Assembly (NCBI GenBank): GCA_027625915.1
Contig: JANTQA010000021.1
Coordinates: 868,001-932,000 of the forward strand
Reading direction: 5' to 3'
DNA: 64,000 nt
DNA from: Anaeramoeba flamelloides
Lineage: Eukaryota > Metamonada > Anaeramoebidae
The notes below the pieces were generated by a model. The model was not told where the DNA came from. It saw only the letters and a program-made list of their open reading frames with translations, and searched no databases. The position numbers and the translations under genes are program-made. Below, one piece after another: positions 49,642-62,500 of the stretch. Each line of letters opens with the position of its first letter. The stretch's first letter is position 1.

Positions 49642-52600
49642 ATGGGAAACAACACAACCAAAAAAAGAACCTTAAGAAAGGAAAGGATGAGGAATAAAAG
49701 AATCGAAAGACAAATTGGTGATCAGAAGACAGACTCAAAAATCGAATTCAAAATCTTGATAATTGGTAAACTTTTTGATCCTCCAGTTTTTTTTTTTTTT
49801 TTCAAACACATCGGAACAGCTCTTCGGATTAATTTTTTGAACGGCTTTTTTCCATTGGTGATCATACCCTTTAATCGCCACTCCTCACTATTTGCAATTT
49901 ACAATTCACTGCTGTCACATTCCTTAGGGTGTGGTGATTCTGGTAAGTCGACTTTAGTCAAGCAAATGAAGGTCTTATTTCAAGATGGGTTTTCAGAGGA
50001 AGTTTTACAACTCTATAAGATCAGTATTCGAAAAAAGACACTGATCGAAATGAAAACGTTGATTAAACAATGCAAATCGTTAGGAATAAACCTGTCAAAT
50101 CTTTCCAGCCTGGAAAGCTCGAACCAATTTCTTAATAACATGAAGACAGATAACAAACAGCTGACAAAAGCGAATGCTGATCTCATTCAGGAGTTATGGT
50201 CAGACAGAGGCATTAAAACTACTTGGAAAAACCGAAACGAATTCCAAATATCAGAAAACATGGACCAGTATAATCTTGCTTTTCTTTTTGATTTGTTTCT
50301 CTTTTTGTTTTTAATTTTTTTTTTAACTTTACTCTTTTTATTTACATTTTTTTGAACATTTTTTTTAGTTTTTTTGACAAAGTGAACGAAATCTCAAAAA
50401 AAAATTACCGGCCAACAACAGAAGATATTTTGCTATTTAGAATCCCAACAACGGGTATCTCTGAAACAAGTTTTAAAGCTCACAATTTTAATTGGAAGTA
50501 AATTTATTTTGTTTTTTTTTTTTTTTTTTAAAGTTCTTATTTTTTTTTTTTATCCTGATTTGTTTCAGATCTGAATTACAAAACAAAATAATTGTGATCT
50601 GTATTATGTCAGTATTTCATTTTTTCTTCTTGTACTTTCATTTTTCTTCGTTCTGTATATTTGGAGAAAATAACAAACCACAAAAATTTTTCACAGATAT
50701 ACCTTCCTAAACCAAACACAAAAATTTGTAATTAGTAATTATTTTTTGTTATCCCTTTTCACGAGAACCTAAAAATTCAAATTTGATTTGAGAAAGCGAC
50801 GATTTGTCTTTTTAAGATCACGTATTGAATTTAAACCATTTTTGTCACTCTTCACAAGAAAATACCTGAATTGCAAAATAAATTAACCAACTTGTCCTTC
50901 TCCTTTCGCAAAATAAAAAAGAATTTTGGAATAAATTCTGAAATTCCTAATTCTAAAAGCAAATTAACACAGAAATCAGATTTAATCTCTTAAAGATTTT
51001 AGAGGCTGATAAATTCTCAAAAATGATTTTTAATTTTTTGTTCACTTTTCTATTTTTGTAAATATTTTTGTGAGCTTTGAAGAAAGAACTATATTTCGAC
51101 CAAAAACACAAAGAAATCTTGTAAATTCGGTGGAAACTAGACTAGAGTTGGAAAAAAATGATTTGCAAGTTGGATTCCAAGAAATAAAAAAAAGGAAATT
51201 TACCCAAATAATAGTTAAAAAACTTTATTTTGAATTTAACAGTCTCCGATTATACTATTCGTTGCAATCTAAATGGAACAAAATTTTCATTCAGCTTTCT
51301 AAAAAAGATTTTATAAAAAGATGTTTAATTTCGAATTTTTAATTAAAATCAACTTAAATTATTAATTTACCTTTTCGAGATGGGGGCTTTGGAAGGGTTA
51401 TTTTAATTCTTTAAAGGTGATTGTTTTTGGAAAGCTGAATGAAAATTTTGATCTTTTTATTTTAAAAATTAAAAGTATCTTGGAATTTTTTATTTTTATA
51501 AAAAGGAAAATGTAAATTTTCTGCAAAAAATTTTGCAATTATTAACCATTTTTCTATTTTTCTATCTCATCACTACTGCCTCAAAAAACCAGTATTTAGA
51601 TTTCTTTTCAGTTCCTTTTCAAAGGGAATTAATTCGAAAAAGTACTTTTTTTTTTCAAACAGTATATTTATCTCGTATTTTGACAAATTCAACATGTTTA
51701 CTCCTTTGTCTCAACAACAGACGATTGGAGTTAATTCAGTTCTGAACTAATTTTGTGTTTTCTGAGGAATTAAATACAATGTATTATGAATAATAATAAT
51801 TTACAAGTTAGCAAATTAAAGCAAAGGATAGATATTTCTAGATTTTTTGTTGATTTTTTATTTTTTAAAAAATTAATAAAACACTTTTCGGAATTCGACA
51901 AAATATATATCAATTTTATAATCTTGCCACACTTACTTTCGATTTTGTCTATAAAATTATTCATACCTTGCACTAAACTCTATTATATGTTAAAATGAAG
52001 TGGAAATTAAGTGAAGCAAGATAATTTTGATTTTTGAAACTTTTCAGGGTAAATTCGGATTTGTAGTGCAAAAAATGGTTAGAACTTAAGGGTAAAGTCA
52101 GTAGTGCGAAAAATAATTTTTTGAAATTTAAAAAAACTTTGTGTAATTTATATGAGTGGATAATAAGAGATAAAAACTAAAAAACACATGATTTACGATC
52201 AATCTCCAAAAATCAACATTCAAAAACCAGTGAATTTCAAGAAAAAAGTGCCCAAGATTGAGACACTTATTTTCCACTTAGAATGGTTATAAATAATATT
52301 TTTGAAAGCAACTGTGTTAGTTTTGAAGTATAACTCTTTGAAACTTTTTGGGATCCTGAAGATCTTTTTTTTTTTTTTTCATTTTTTTCCTTTCTCAAAT
52401 GAGTTATTTTTTAATCAAGTCCATGTGACAAAATTCTTACCCTGTCAAATTTAGATGGTTACAAAATAACCACAAATTAGATTAAATCGGATGTATGTTG
52501 ATTGTGAACTTTTAGAAAACAATTTGTTTTAAATTAAAGAAATTTAACCCTTTGGAAATATAAAATAAGAAACAAGTATTAATTTATTTTTTAGCTTTTG

Positions 52601-55600
52601 ATTTTTTGATAATCAAATTTAGCTTTTAAACTTTTTTTTGTTAATTGAATTTCCTACCAATGAGAACCCTAAATTCTTTTTTTTTGTTGTTTTAATTGTT
52701 TGCTAAAAGAAGTTCAATTTCATAATAACCCTTTTTAGTTTCAACTCACTCCGAGTATGGAGCAAATCGAAGGTAAATGACTAGAGCCTTATTGATAAAT
52801 TTTCGAAAATTACAATCAAAATTTGATAAGAACTCTTGCTTAACATTCTTTTAAGACAATTTTCCGAAATGAATTATTGTTTTGAAAAGTTTGATACATT
52901 TTCATCCATTTATGAAAAAGCTCAAAATCCAACATAATTCAAATTATTACAAAAACTATTATTTTCATCTACTAAGAAAGAAATCTTCATGTCTCTAAGC
53001 AAGTGTACAGAAATAAAATTGAAAAAATAAAATCCACTAAGTTCTGAAATAACCCAGTATAAAAAATCCACTTAATTTCAAAAAATATTACAATATTTTT
53101 TTAAAACTTGAAAAAAATATTATTTATTTTGATTCAAAGAATAGATTCAAATCATTTTTTTCTTTTTGTTTAACAAAAAATCTACTGAAAAACAATCCGG
53201 CCATTAAATTAAAAATTCTCCCAAAATCCTTTTTTTAAAACCTAGAAAATTCAGTGAAAAATCTAAAAAAATACTTTTTAATTTGATTATTTTTAATCAA
53301 TAATTAATAACACATTCTTCCAGCATTTACATTGGATTATTCACAGCCAAAAGATTTGAAAGTATCAATATGTTACAATATTATTTCTCAACTTTTTAAA
53401 ATATTTTCTAAATCAATAACACTAAATTATATGAATAATTAGAATAATAATAAAAATAATAATAAAAAGTTAATAAATAAATATTATAAAAAAACTTATT
53501 TAAATTATAACAATTTGTTATTTTAATCTTGATATTTGAAAAAAAAAATATTATTTAATCATTTAAATTCCAACAAATATAATAAATTCTTGAAATGAAA
53601 ATAAAATATCAATTTTTTTCTGGATCTCCAATGATCAAATATATGACTTTATTTTTCTTGGATTTGTTAAATAAGACAAAGATTTTCAATGCTATTTGCA
53701 TCGAAAAACTATCACAAAATACCCAAAGCGAGATTTCATAAATAAAAATTTTTTGCAAATTTTTCTATTTTTGTTTTTGATCCTAAAAATCCAAAACAAA
53801 AAAAGATCAGAATCTTTTTAGGAAAAATTAATTTGGGGAAAAATGAATTATTCTTTTAAAAATGATAGTTTATTTCTCTAAAGTTGATAAAGGGGTTTTT
53901 TTATTAAGTTTAATTGAATCCTTGTGTAAATAAGTGCTAGATTACCTTTGGGAAAAAAATAAATAAGAGTTACTAATAATTTTCAAAAAGTGAGGATTCA
54001 AACTTTTCAAAAATATTACTCAAATTGCCTCTTTAACTCTTTTAAGCATTCTTGTTATCACCTTTTAGAACAACTGGGTTAATTTCGTTTGAATATCAAA
54101 TGGGGAAAAAAACTCAGTTGGCCTTCTTATTTTTATTCCTGTTATTAGGGTGGCGTTCAATGCTTCATTAAAAAAATAAAAAGAGAATAGTTCTTTAATA
54201 ACACTATATAAGAAGTTTACAGATGGAAATGAGCTAACTAAAACTAAATTGATATTTGGAATAAAGATTCTAAGGTAAATGAAAAAACGAAAAATTCAAG
54301 TTAAAATTTTTTCCCTTTTAGTAAGGGAACACTAGTCTAAAAATGATTTTAAAAGACAAATTTTCCTTACAGATCTGAAAACAACGAAGAAAACTGAAAT
54401 TTACAACTACTCTTTTTACAAGTAAATGAATCAATGTTGATTAAAGAATCTTTAAATATAACAATTTTTAAAAAATAATAAATAAAATCAAAAAAAAAAA
54501 AAAAATCTATTCAATTGATCTTTTAATTATGAACAAAAATGTTTTTTTTTTTTAAATACTATTACCTTAACAAAGAAAATAAAAACCCTTTTTACTCAAA
54601 AATTCTATGCTTTTTTCAAAAGAATATCAGATATTTCTAGGATTATATTTTAAGGCAATAAGAACGGAAAAATTTCAATAAAATTAAATGATCAAAAAAA
54701 AAAATTATTGATTTTATTATTAAGGGTCAAATATTTAAAAAAAAAAAAAAACATTTAATCTGGTAAGGACGGAATTTCGGGATGACTAAATTTATGACTT
54801 CTAATTGAAAGAGGAGCTATACTAAACACGGACATTAGAAGTATTTTAAACCGGATTTAGTTTTCTATATATATAGTAATTAACGAAATTATTTTAGAAA
54901 TTTCCTCATGATTTTATTATTGATCATTATCACCTTTTAATAATTTACCATTCAGTAAATTTCAATCTTACTACTATATGTATATATGTATATATATAAT
55001 TTTCGTTTTTTCACAAATGGAGTTCAAATAGAAATATTCAAATATAATTCAATCATTTTCATTTATACGGTAATTTTTATAAAGCGAAAATTTAAAAGTA
55101 TTCATATTTCATTTATAAACTGTTACATTCAAGTTTTAAACCAGGCACTTTTTAATCTAATTTTTAAAAACTTGAGGTTTTCACTTTTTGAAAATGTCTT
55201 TAATATTTATTGAATAGAATAATTAAAAACATTTAATTTTCCAAATAGCTCTCTCGAAAAAAAAAAAAAAAAAAAAAAAAAAGAATTAAAAAAATTTTAA
55301 TATGATTCTATCAAAATCCTTGTGTATTTTTAACTTAAATTTTAATTGTAGAATTTAATAACATACAAAATATGAATGCTCCTTTTAAATTTATATGAAA
55401 TGAAACAATTTTACTTTTCTGATATAAAATAAACTTTTTTGATTTTTTTTTCAAACATTTAATAATAAACAATTTTTAATTTATGATTATTCTCAAAAAT
55501 TATAACTCACCAATAATTCCCCCCCCCAAAAAAAAAAAAAAAAAACTTTTCTGTAACCTTTTTTTTCCCCTTTTCGAAATTGGTATAATCTTTATAGGGT

Positions 55601-56217
55601 TATTGATGTAGGTGGACAAAGAAGTGAAAGAAGAAAATGGATACATCATTTTGATAATGTAAGCACTGTACTATTTGTTGTCGCAATGAATGAATTTAAT
55701 AAAAAACTCTTTGAGGACCAATCAATGAATAGAATGCATGAGAGTTTGGCAGTATGTGAAACCGTGTTAAATAATGATTTTTTTAAGAAAACTGATTGTG
55801 TTCTACTGTTTAACAAAGTAGATTTATTCAAAGAATCTCTTCGAAAAACTCAATTTGGAAAACATTTCACAAAATTTAAAGGCCAAAACAATTTCGACGA
55901 TGTTTCGCTTTTTATTAAAAAAAATTTTTTTTCTACAATTAAAAGGCAAAAGAAAAGAAAAGTTGACTCGCATTTTGTTAAAGCTACAGACACCATTTCT
56001 GTAAATTTCTTTTTCCTGATATTTTTTTTTTTTTTTTTATTTGTTTCCAATTAGAAATCTTATTTGTCTAAATGCCTTCTTCTCTTCCGTCATGTGTTAT
56101 TATTTTATCTCTTCTTTTTCTTTTATGAATTGGGTGTTAATAAATATATAGGTTGAAGAAATGATCAATTCGGTGATTAGTGGGATTATAGAAACACAGT
56201 CAAACTTTCAAATTTAA
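49642..56217 (+). CDS. Heterotrimeric G-protein alpha subunit
   Basis: Five exons: 49642-49765, 49928-50267, 50369-50497, 55598-56000 and 56152-56217. All phases agree, giving 353 residues, the normal G-alpha length. The N-terminus MGNNTTKK fits an N-myristoylation site. GTP-site motifs are intact: GCGDSGKST (P-loop), FRIPTTGIS (switch I with its Arg and Thr), VIDVGGQRSERRKW (switch II with the catalytic Gln), LLFNKVDLF (NKxD) and KATDT (in place of TCATDT). The all-helical insert lies between the P-loop and switch I. The C-terminus ends QSNFQI, a few residues shorter than usual and without the Cys four from the end that is the pertussis-toxin substrate in Gi-type subunits. The protein should couple membrane receptors to effectors at the plasma membrane. 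Confidence 0.95.
51279..51450. mobile_element. Small inverted-repeat element, family B copy 3
   Basis: The left end, AATTTTCATTCAGCTTTC from 51282, and the right end, GAAAGCTGAATGAAAATT to 51447, are perfect inverted copies. The interior matches 21207-21375. It lies inside the G-alpha intron. Of the three copies it has the best-preserved ends. Confidence 0.7.
53815..53985. repeat. Dispersed repeat, family D copy 2
   Basis: This is the counterpart of 36150-36320 in the same orientation, inside the G-alpha intron. Confidence 0.4.
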
Positions 56218-57396
56218 ATAACGATCCAAATGTAGCCAAGATTTACCATTGAATATTAAATTGTTTTTCATTTTCTTTTTTGAATACATAAAAACAAATG
56301 TAAAAAAGAAAACAATTATAAATTAAATTTTAAATTATCACATGTATTTTTCTTATTTACAAACACACATTTATTATTAGTGATAACAAAATTTTCCAAA
56401 TATATTTTTTTTTAAAATTATTGTTAAAATAAATATTCCGAGAAAATTTTAATATTACAACTTTAACAAATAAATAAATTTTTAATCTTTTTATTTTTAT
56501 TTTTATATGATCAATTTTATTAGTAGATGGGAATCGATATTTTTTTGGTTTCTTTCTTTTTGTAAGATTATTCTGTGATAATTTATATCAGTCCCGTTTT
56601 GTCTAAAAGAATGATTATTAGTAAATACATAAAAACGGATACTTTTTATATAATACTTTTTGAAATTATGTTATTAATTCATAAAAATCTAAATACCCAC
56701 AGAAATATTTTAAAAATAAAAAAAATACTTCTTGTTTTGAATAAAGTTAAGTTTGGTAAACATGTTAGGTATCATCTACTAAAATGTCTACAGATATGTG
56801 AATTCAATAGAATTTTGGAAATGAAAAAAAAAAAAATCATCAAGAATATTTTGCTAAATTTGCATTTATCTTAATTTCAAAAATAATCAATGTAATATTT
56901 CTCGAAATTGATAACTTGTTTATTTAGAATTTCAATTTCTTCTATTTTAATTTTTCTATTTTATAAAGTATTAGATCTACAAAAAGGATTTCTATTATAC
57001 ATTTCCAAAAAATTTGGGATTTTTTTTGTATACTCCAAATAATTTTTTCTTTGAAAGTATTTCAATTTGAAAATTGGTTATAAAAAAAAATCAGATGAGC
57101 CATACTAAGAAGGGATCAGTATCCAATTATTAACATTTTAAAATATCTTCATAAAAATAAATCTGAAAAATGTAAAAAAAAAAACAAATTGTTTTGGTTC
57201 ACAATAAGTATTGTCCAATTTCAATCAAAAAGGATAAATATGATATGGTGTAAAAAATGGTTTTAAAAATTATTTGAATGGTAATTGGACAAAGTGAAAA
57301 AGGTTTCTAATTAGAAGTAATGGAGATAAAATTCCAAAACGATATGAAAATTTATAATTAATTTTAATTATTTAAACTTTGAATTTATTTTAGCAT

Positions 57397-57498
57397 TTAT
57401 TACACACACAAATATGAGTGTCTTAAAAAAATATTTTTTTTTTTTTGCAAAAGAGAAATATTTTTGAGACCTTCCTATTTATTCTTGTGTTGTAATAA
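57397..57498. mobile_element. Short family A-like foldback
   Basis: Ends TTATTACACACACAA and the complement of TTGTGTTGTAATAA are near-inverted copies. They continue inward through GTGTCTTAAAAA / GGTCTCAAAAA, the same block order as the family A ends (CACAAG...ATATG...GTCT(C/T)AAAAAATA), but with almost no interior. It may be a deletion derivative of the longer copies. Confidence 0.55.
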
Positions 57499-58542
57499 AA
57501 TTTTTTCAAAAAAGAATCAAGAATTAAATAAATATTTTTCAAGTAATCTCGTAATCAATTCATATAAAAATCAACTAAAAATAACTTTTATAATGTTAAT
57601 TAAAATTTTGAGGATTTTTTCAAAACATTACTCTCTTATTATAAAAAATTTTTGTCAAATGAAATCTAATGGAATGATATTGAATTAATAAACAAATTTT
57701 AAACCAAAATTATTGTTTATCTTATTGATTGAAAAGTTCAATTAAATAGTATCGATTTCTCAGTTATTTGTTTTTGTATTTAGGATGATTTGTTTATAAT
57801 ATTGAAAAATAAGTAGCTTTTTCAATTTGTAATAAGACTGATATTGAATTTTATCTGATAAACTCTTAGCTAAAGTGATTTAAAAAATCAATATAGGATT
57901 GTTTAATATATTTTTTGGAATAAAAACAATGTTTTTTTTTTTCTTATGGTTACAATAAACCATATAATTCATTATTCAATAATAAATATATTTTCAAATT
58001 AATTTATAACATAAATCATTAATCTTTAGAGAAAAATTTGAATTACGAATGAAATTTGTGTAAATTTTTTTGTATAAATCTCAATTTAAACTATATATAT
58101 ATATATATATTTTTTTTTTAGAGCAAAAATTATCTCAAATTTCTCTATTTTTTCATAGAAATTTTCCAATTTGATCCTCTATTTATTGAATTTCTTTTTT
58201 TCTTATAGAACTTTAAGAAATCAGTGCCATAGTTAATTATTATTTATTGTCAGTTTCTTTGATTTTTTAATATATAGACTTTCTGTAAAAAAGAAACACA
58301 AATTTTAATTTTGATCACCAAGTTTTATTACACATTAGTCGAATTTTATGATTAGTGAATACTATTTTTCCACCTAGTAACATATTTAAAGACTTAAAAG
58401 AAACTTGATGAAAGGGATCTTGCTAACTTGAAAAATTTAGGGTTGCTTTTGGAAAATTTTGAGTTGGACAAAAAACAATTTTCCTTCACCAAATCCAAAT
58501 TATTCTCAACAAATTTTGATAAAAAAAAAATTTCATTAAAAA

Positions 58543-58625
58543 AATGTCACTCCACTTTCTTTTCAAGTATGTTAGAGTGTAACTAGTGGGTATAAATATA
58601 CTTGAAAAGAAAGTGGAGTGGCATT
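58543..58625. repeat. 28-bp-arm hairpin
   Basis: The left arm at 58543-58570 and right arm at 58598-58625 match at 27 of 28 positions as inverted copies (core CACTCCACTTTCTTTTCAAG), separated by a 27-nt loop. The arms are GC-richer than their surroundings. It could be a very small MITE or an RNA hairpin. Confidence 0.75.
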
Positions 58626-59554
58626 TTCTTAATATCAAATAAAATAGCTTTTTAGTTTTGCCTTTTTTTGTTCGGGAAATTCAAAAAGTTTTTGGATCTA
58701 TAAATGATTTTCCAGTAAAATCAAGCAAAATCTATAAAGTCAAAAAATTGCAATATTTTGACTTTTCCTCAATTCATTGTCTTTTAAAGCTTTTTTTTTG
58801 TTTATGGTATTTTATTTCAACCTTCACAGAGCATAAAATTCGAATAGTCGGTAAGTCTAAAAGGTTTTTGTTCATATTATTTCTTATCTTATTTCAATTT
58901 TGAAATATCCTTTCCTTTAATATTCTTAATCCATCCAATATTTCACCTAAGAAAAGGACCAAGCAAATAAATGAGTTCACAAATTTCCATCTTGATTCTT
59001 ATAGAATTCTTTTTGTATTTATTATTTTCCCATTCAAAAATGAAAATTTTTAATTCATCTTTGTAAATATTTTTCGAGTTTATAAGTCAAAGAAAAACCC
59101 AAGATCTTAAACTAAACGTTCAGAAATGATTTTTTGAGACAAGAAATTAGACTTATTTATTTAGCTCTCAGACAAAAATTTTTCTCTTCTTTATTGATTG
59201 TAGCACATATAATTTCTCTGTATTTTGAAAATTGAAATCAAAATTTTCATTTATTACTTTGAAAAAAACAGTAATATAAAAAATATAAAAAATAGGCAAA
59301 AATTTTTCCCCTTTAATCTCCTAATACCAGTAATTTTGTTGAGCAAACCAAAATTATTGAATTTGTACACGAGAACCCCCGTTAGGTGCCCTTTCTAAAA
59401 TATAATGAAAGTAAAATATTATTTACTTGTTATAAAATTATTCCCCTTTTCATTTTTTTTTTTTTTTTGAAACACAACAATTTAAAACAAACTTTCTTTT
59501 ATATTGGCGCAATAAAAACAAAATAGCACAACAAACATTAGAATTGGGTTTTTC

Positions 59555-62500
59555 ATGCTAACTCAACACCAAATTTTTGAATCATATTACAATTATAGTT
59601 TGCCATTACCATTTGGCACAAAAGAAGAAATTGGTGATCACAAGAAAAAGCTCAAAATCAAATCACAGTTCCCTGAAGAGACAAACAATTTGTTCCATGT
59701 TTCTGTGCAAGAATTTTTATTTGTTGATCTTGAGAAACTAATCAATGAAAACAAAAAACAAACCAACTGTTTTTCATTTGTTCTCAACCTTGAAGGTGTC
59801 TTGTTGTATGGCTTTTGTTATCGTACCTTTGTCAACTCTCAAACAACAGCACATTGCGATGTCTTTTTAACATACTACCCCTTAGTCTCCTTTTTTTATC
59901 AGGTCTTGGAGGTTGTCTCTTTACTTGGGCAAAGTTCGGATGAATCTCTTCAATTATTTTTAACAGATCTGTCCCAAATACCAATTCCTGTTCGTGGTGA
60001 GACCATTGAAATTGTTCTTCCAATTAAAAAAAATATTTCCGAAATAGAAAACGAAATTGAAAATGAAAATGGGAACAAGAATGGAAACCAAAAACCAAAG
60101 AAAAGTCGATTAAATTTACTTGAATTTTTATTAGACAAGGATCTGCTGAAAAAGAAAAAGAAAAAGAAAAAGAAAATACAAACTAGAAAGAAGAAAATTA
60201 AAAACAAAGGGGCAGAAGAAAAAATCGAGCAAGATCCTGACAGATTATACCAAAACATTGAAGACGAAAACAAACAGTTATTTCAAAGTTTTGAAGAACT
60301 TGAAACAGAGAAAGAGAAAAACAAAAAAAAGAAAAGAAAAGAAAAAAAACAAAAAAAGAAAAACAAAAGTATTGAAAAAAAGAAAAACAAAAACAAAAAA
60401 AAACAAAAAGAAGAAATTGGAATGAAAAAAACTGCAACACAAGAAAATCCAGAACAAAACGAATGGGAATTAGTTGAAACCGTAAAACAAGAAGGGTTAA
60501 TGGTTGTGTCGAATGAAAAGGAACAGGAATTTACATTTACAAACCCAATTTATCGGGTCTCAAGTCAAATTTGGGAAAGGCTCTTGATGATCTTTGACAA
60601 TTCTCAGTTGGTTCAAATTTTTTCTTCAATTCTGCTTGAAAGACGGATTTTGTTTGTCAGCCCAGATATCAATTTTTTGACAAGTTCAATATTAGCCTTT
60701 TTAAGTTTGCTTGTGCCATTTAGTTGGAGACAAATCTTTGTATTATTAATCCCAAAAAAATTAATTGAAATGATTATTGCACCAATACCATTTATTATTG
60801 GATGCCCAAAGGCATTTCTAAATTTAATAGATCAAGAAAATGATGACAATATTGTTATTATTGATTTGGAATCAGGATCTATTCAAGATCCATTTAAAGA
60901 TCATTTGAAACTACCGCCAAATGAAAAAACTTTTTTGCTACACTCCATAAATAAAATTACTCACCAAATAAAAAATCCATTTGGGCAGATACCTGAAAAA
61001 AGGAAAAAAAAAACAATTCAAATCAATAAATTAGTTAAAACCAAGAAAAATAAAACCGTAAATATCACGAAGGATAAAATTGGTAAAACCAATAAAAACT
61101 CCAACACCAACAATAATGATGACGATGAGAATGAAGACCACAGCGATGGTGATGACATTCACGACAAAAAAAACAATTTCACATTTAAAAAGAAAAAGAA
61201 AAAGAAAAAAAAGAAAAAACATTTAAAAATTTTAGTTCATTCAAAAGGGATCTCCAAAATACATACAACTTTTTTAGAATTTTTTAGTAAAATTTTTCAA
61301 AATTATTCAAACTATATCACATTTGATTCTTTAGTTGGGAGCTTTAAATTTGATTTTGATTTATTTTTGAAAGAATCAAAAAATTCAAACCAAGAATTCC
61401 TGAAGCATTTTAGAAAAACACAAATGTTTGAATGCTGGTTTCGAGAAAGAGAGGAAATTCTACATTTTGAAAAAAACTCAAATTCAATTAGTGGTGAATT
61501 TGAAATAAAATTAATTGAAAAAAAACAAAGCAAATTAAGTAAACATGTTGTTCAAAATGTTTCTAATTTATTTTCAAAAATAAATCCCAAAGAAAAGAAT
61601 ATGATTAGCCAATCTAGTCGTAATGATAAAGAGCAGAATAAAGAAAAAGAGCAGACAGGTAATGAAGAGAAAGATAAAATGTTAAAATCATCACCATCAT
61701 CATCATCGCCTAATCGGTCAATTGAATCAATTTTATTAAATAATGAAATTAAATCTAAATGGGAAAAAATTGATTTAAAATTAAAAGAATTGATCAACAA
61801 CGAACCTAAAAATTCACTTTGTCAAATATTACAAGAATTTTGGAAGGGGGAAACAATATATTATGCCAATTTACAGATAATAAATGATGAATTTTTACAT
61901 CAAATAACAGAACAATCATTAATTACTCACCAACATATAGTATCAATATTTGGTAACATTCCAAATATTTTTTCAATGCAAAAAAAAATTTGCAAAATTT
62001 TGAAAAAATTTATTTTGAATTGGGATGAGAATTCAACAATAAGTTCCTTATTTTTAAAAATTGTAAGTAATAACTTTTTTTATTTTTTAATTATTTACTG
62101 TTAAATTCTATTTTAAAAAAATTGGAATTTTGTCTCATATAATTCAATAAGAAAGAGAAAAATTAATTAATGGAAAAATTTTCATTTTTTTGAAGGGAGG
62201 GAATTAATTTCTTCTTACAGCCGTTAGGTTTTTTTTAATTTTTGTAATAAACAGAAAATTTAAGAAATTTTTGTTTTTTTTCAAAAAGTAAAAAAAACCA
62301 CCATTAGCTTTTCCAGAATTTAAAAGAATTGAGTAAAATCTTTGATTTTTCTCCATTCTTTTTAATTCTGGAAAAGCTAGGCACTTGACGGACACTTTTC
62401 GTTAGGTTTTTTTTTTTAATTTTTGAAATAAACAGAAAATTAAATAAATTTTCTATTTATTTCTGAAATTAAATAAAAACGAAGTTAGCTTTTTTTTACT

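Larger units (their letters stand above)
50498..55597 (+). other. 5.1-kb intron of the G-alpha gene
   Basis: Donor AA|GTAAAT, acceptor CTTTATAG before G GTT ATT GAT. The join gives NFNWKVIDVGGQRS with no missing residues relative to the family, so no exon is skipped. The interior carries a family B element (51279-51450), a family D repeat (53815-53985), A or T runs (including about 24 A near 55259 and C8 followed by A18 near 55520), and no recognisable nested gene. Confidence 0.85.
56218..59554. other. AT-rich spacer with two small foldbacks
   Basis: No gene is recognisable. The spacer contains a 102-bp family A-like foldback (57397-57498), a 27-of-28 hairpin (58543-58625) and an (AT)n tract near 58094-58112. 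The last 150 bases before 59555 include a run of T and an A/C-rich leader that probably belong to the promoter and 5' UTR of the DENN gene. Confidence 0.55.

Noticed and set aside
50571-50710. Possible extra G-alpha exon after TTTCAG, beginning SELQNKIIVICIMS
   Set aside because: Joining exon 3 directly to 55598 gives a complete switch II region with no gap, whereas this segment ends in a stop and has no counterpart in the family.
51070-51342. 90-residue frame with a protein-like composition inside the G-alpha intron
   Set aside because: It has no ATG near its start, no recognised domain, and its 3' part overlaps the end of a family B inverted-repeat element.
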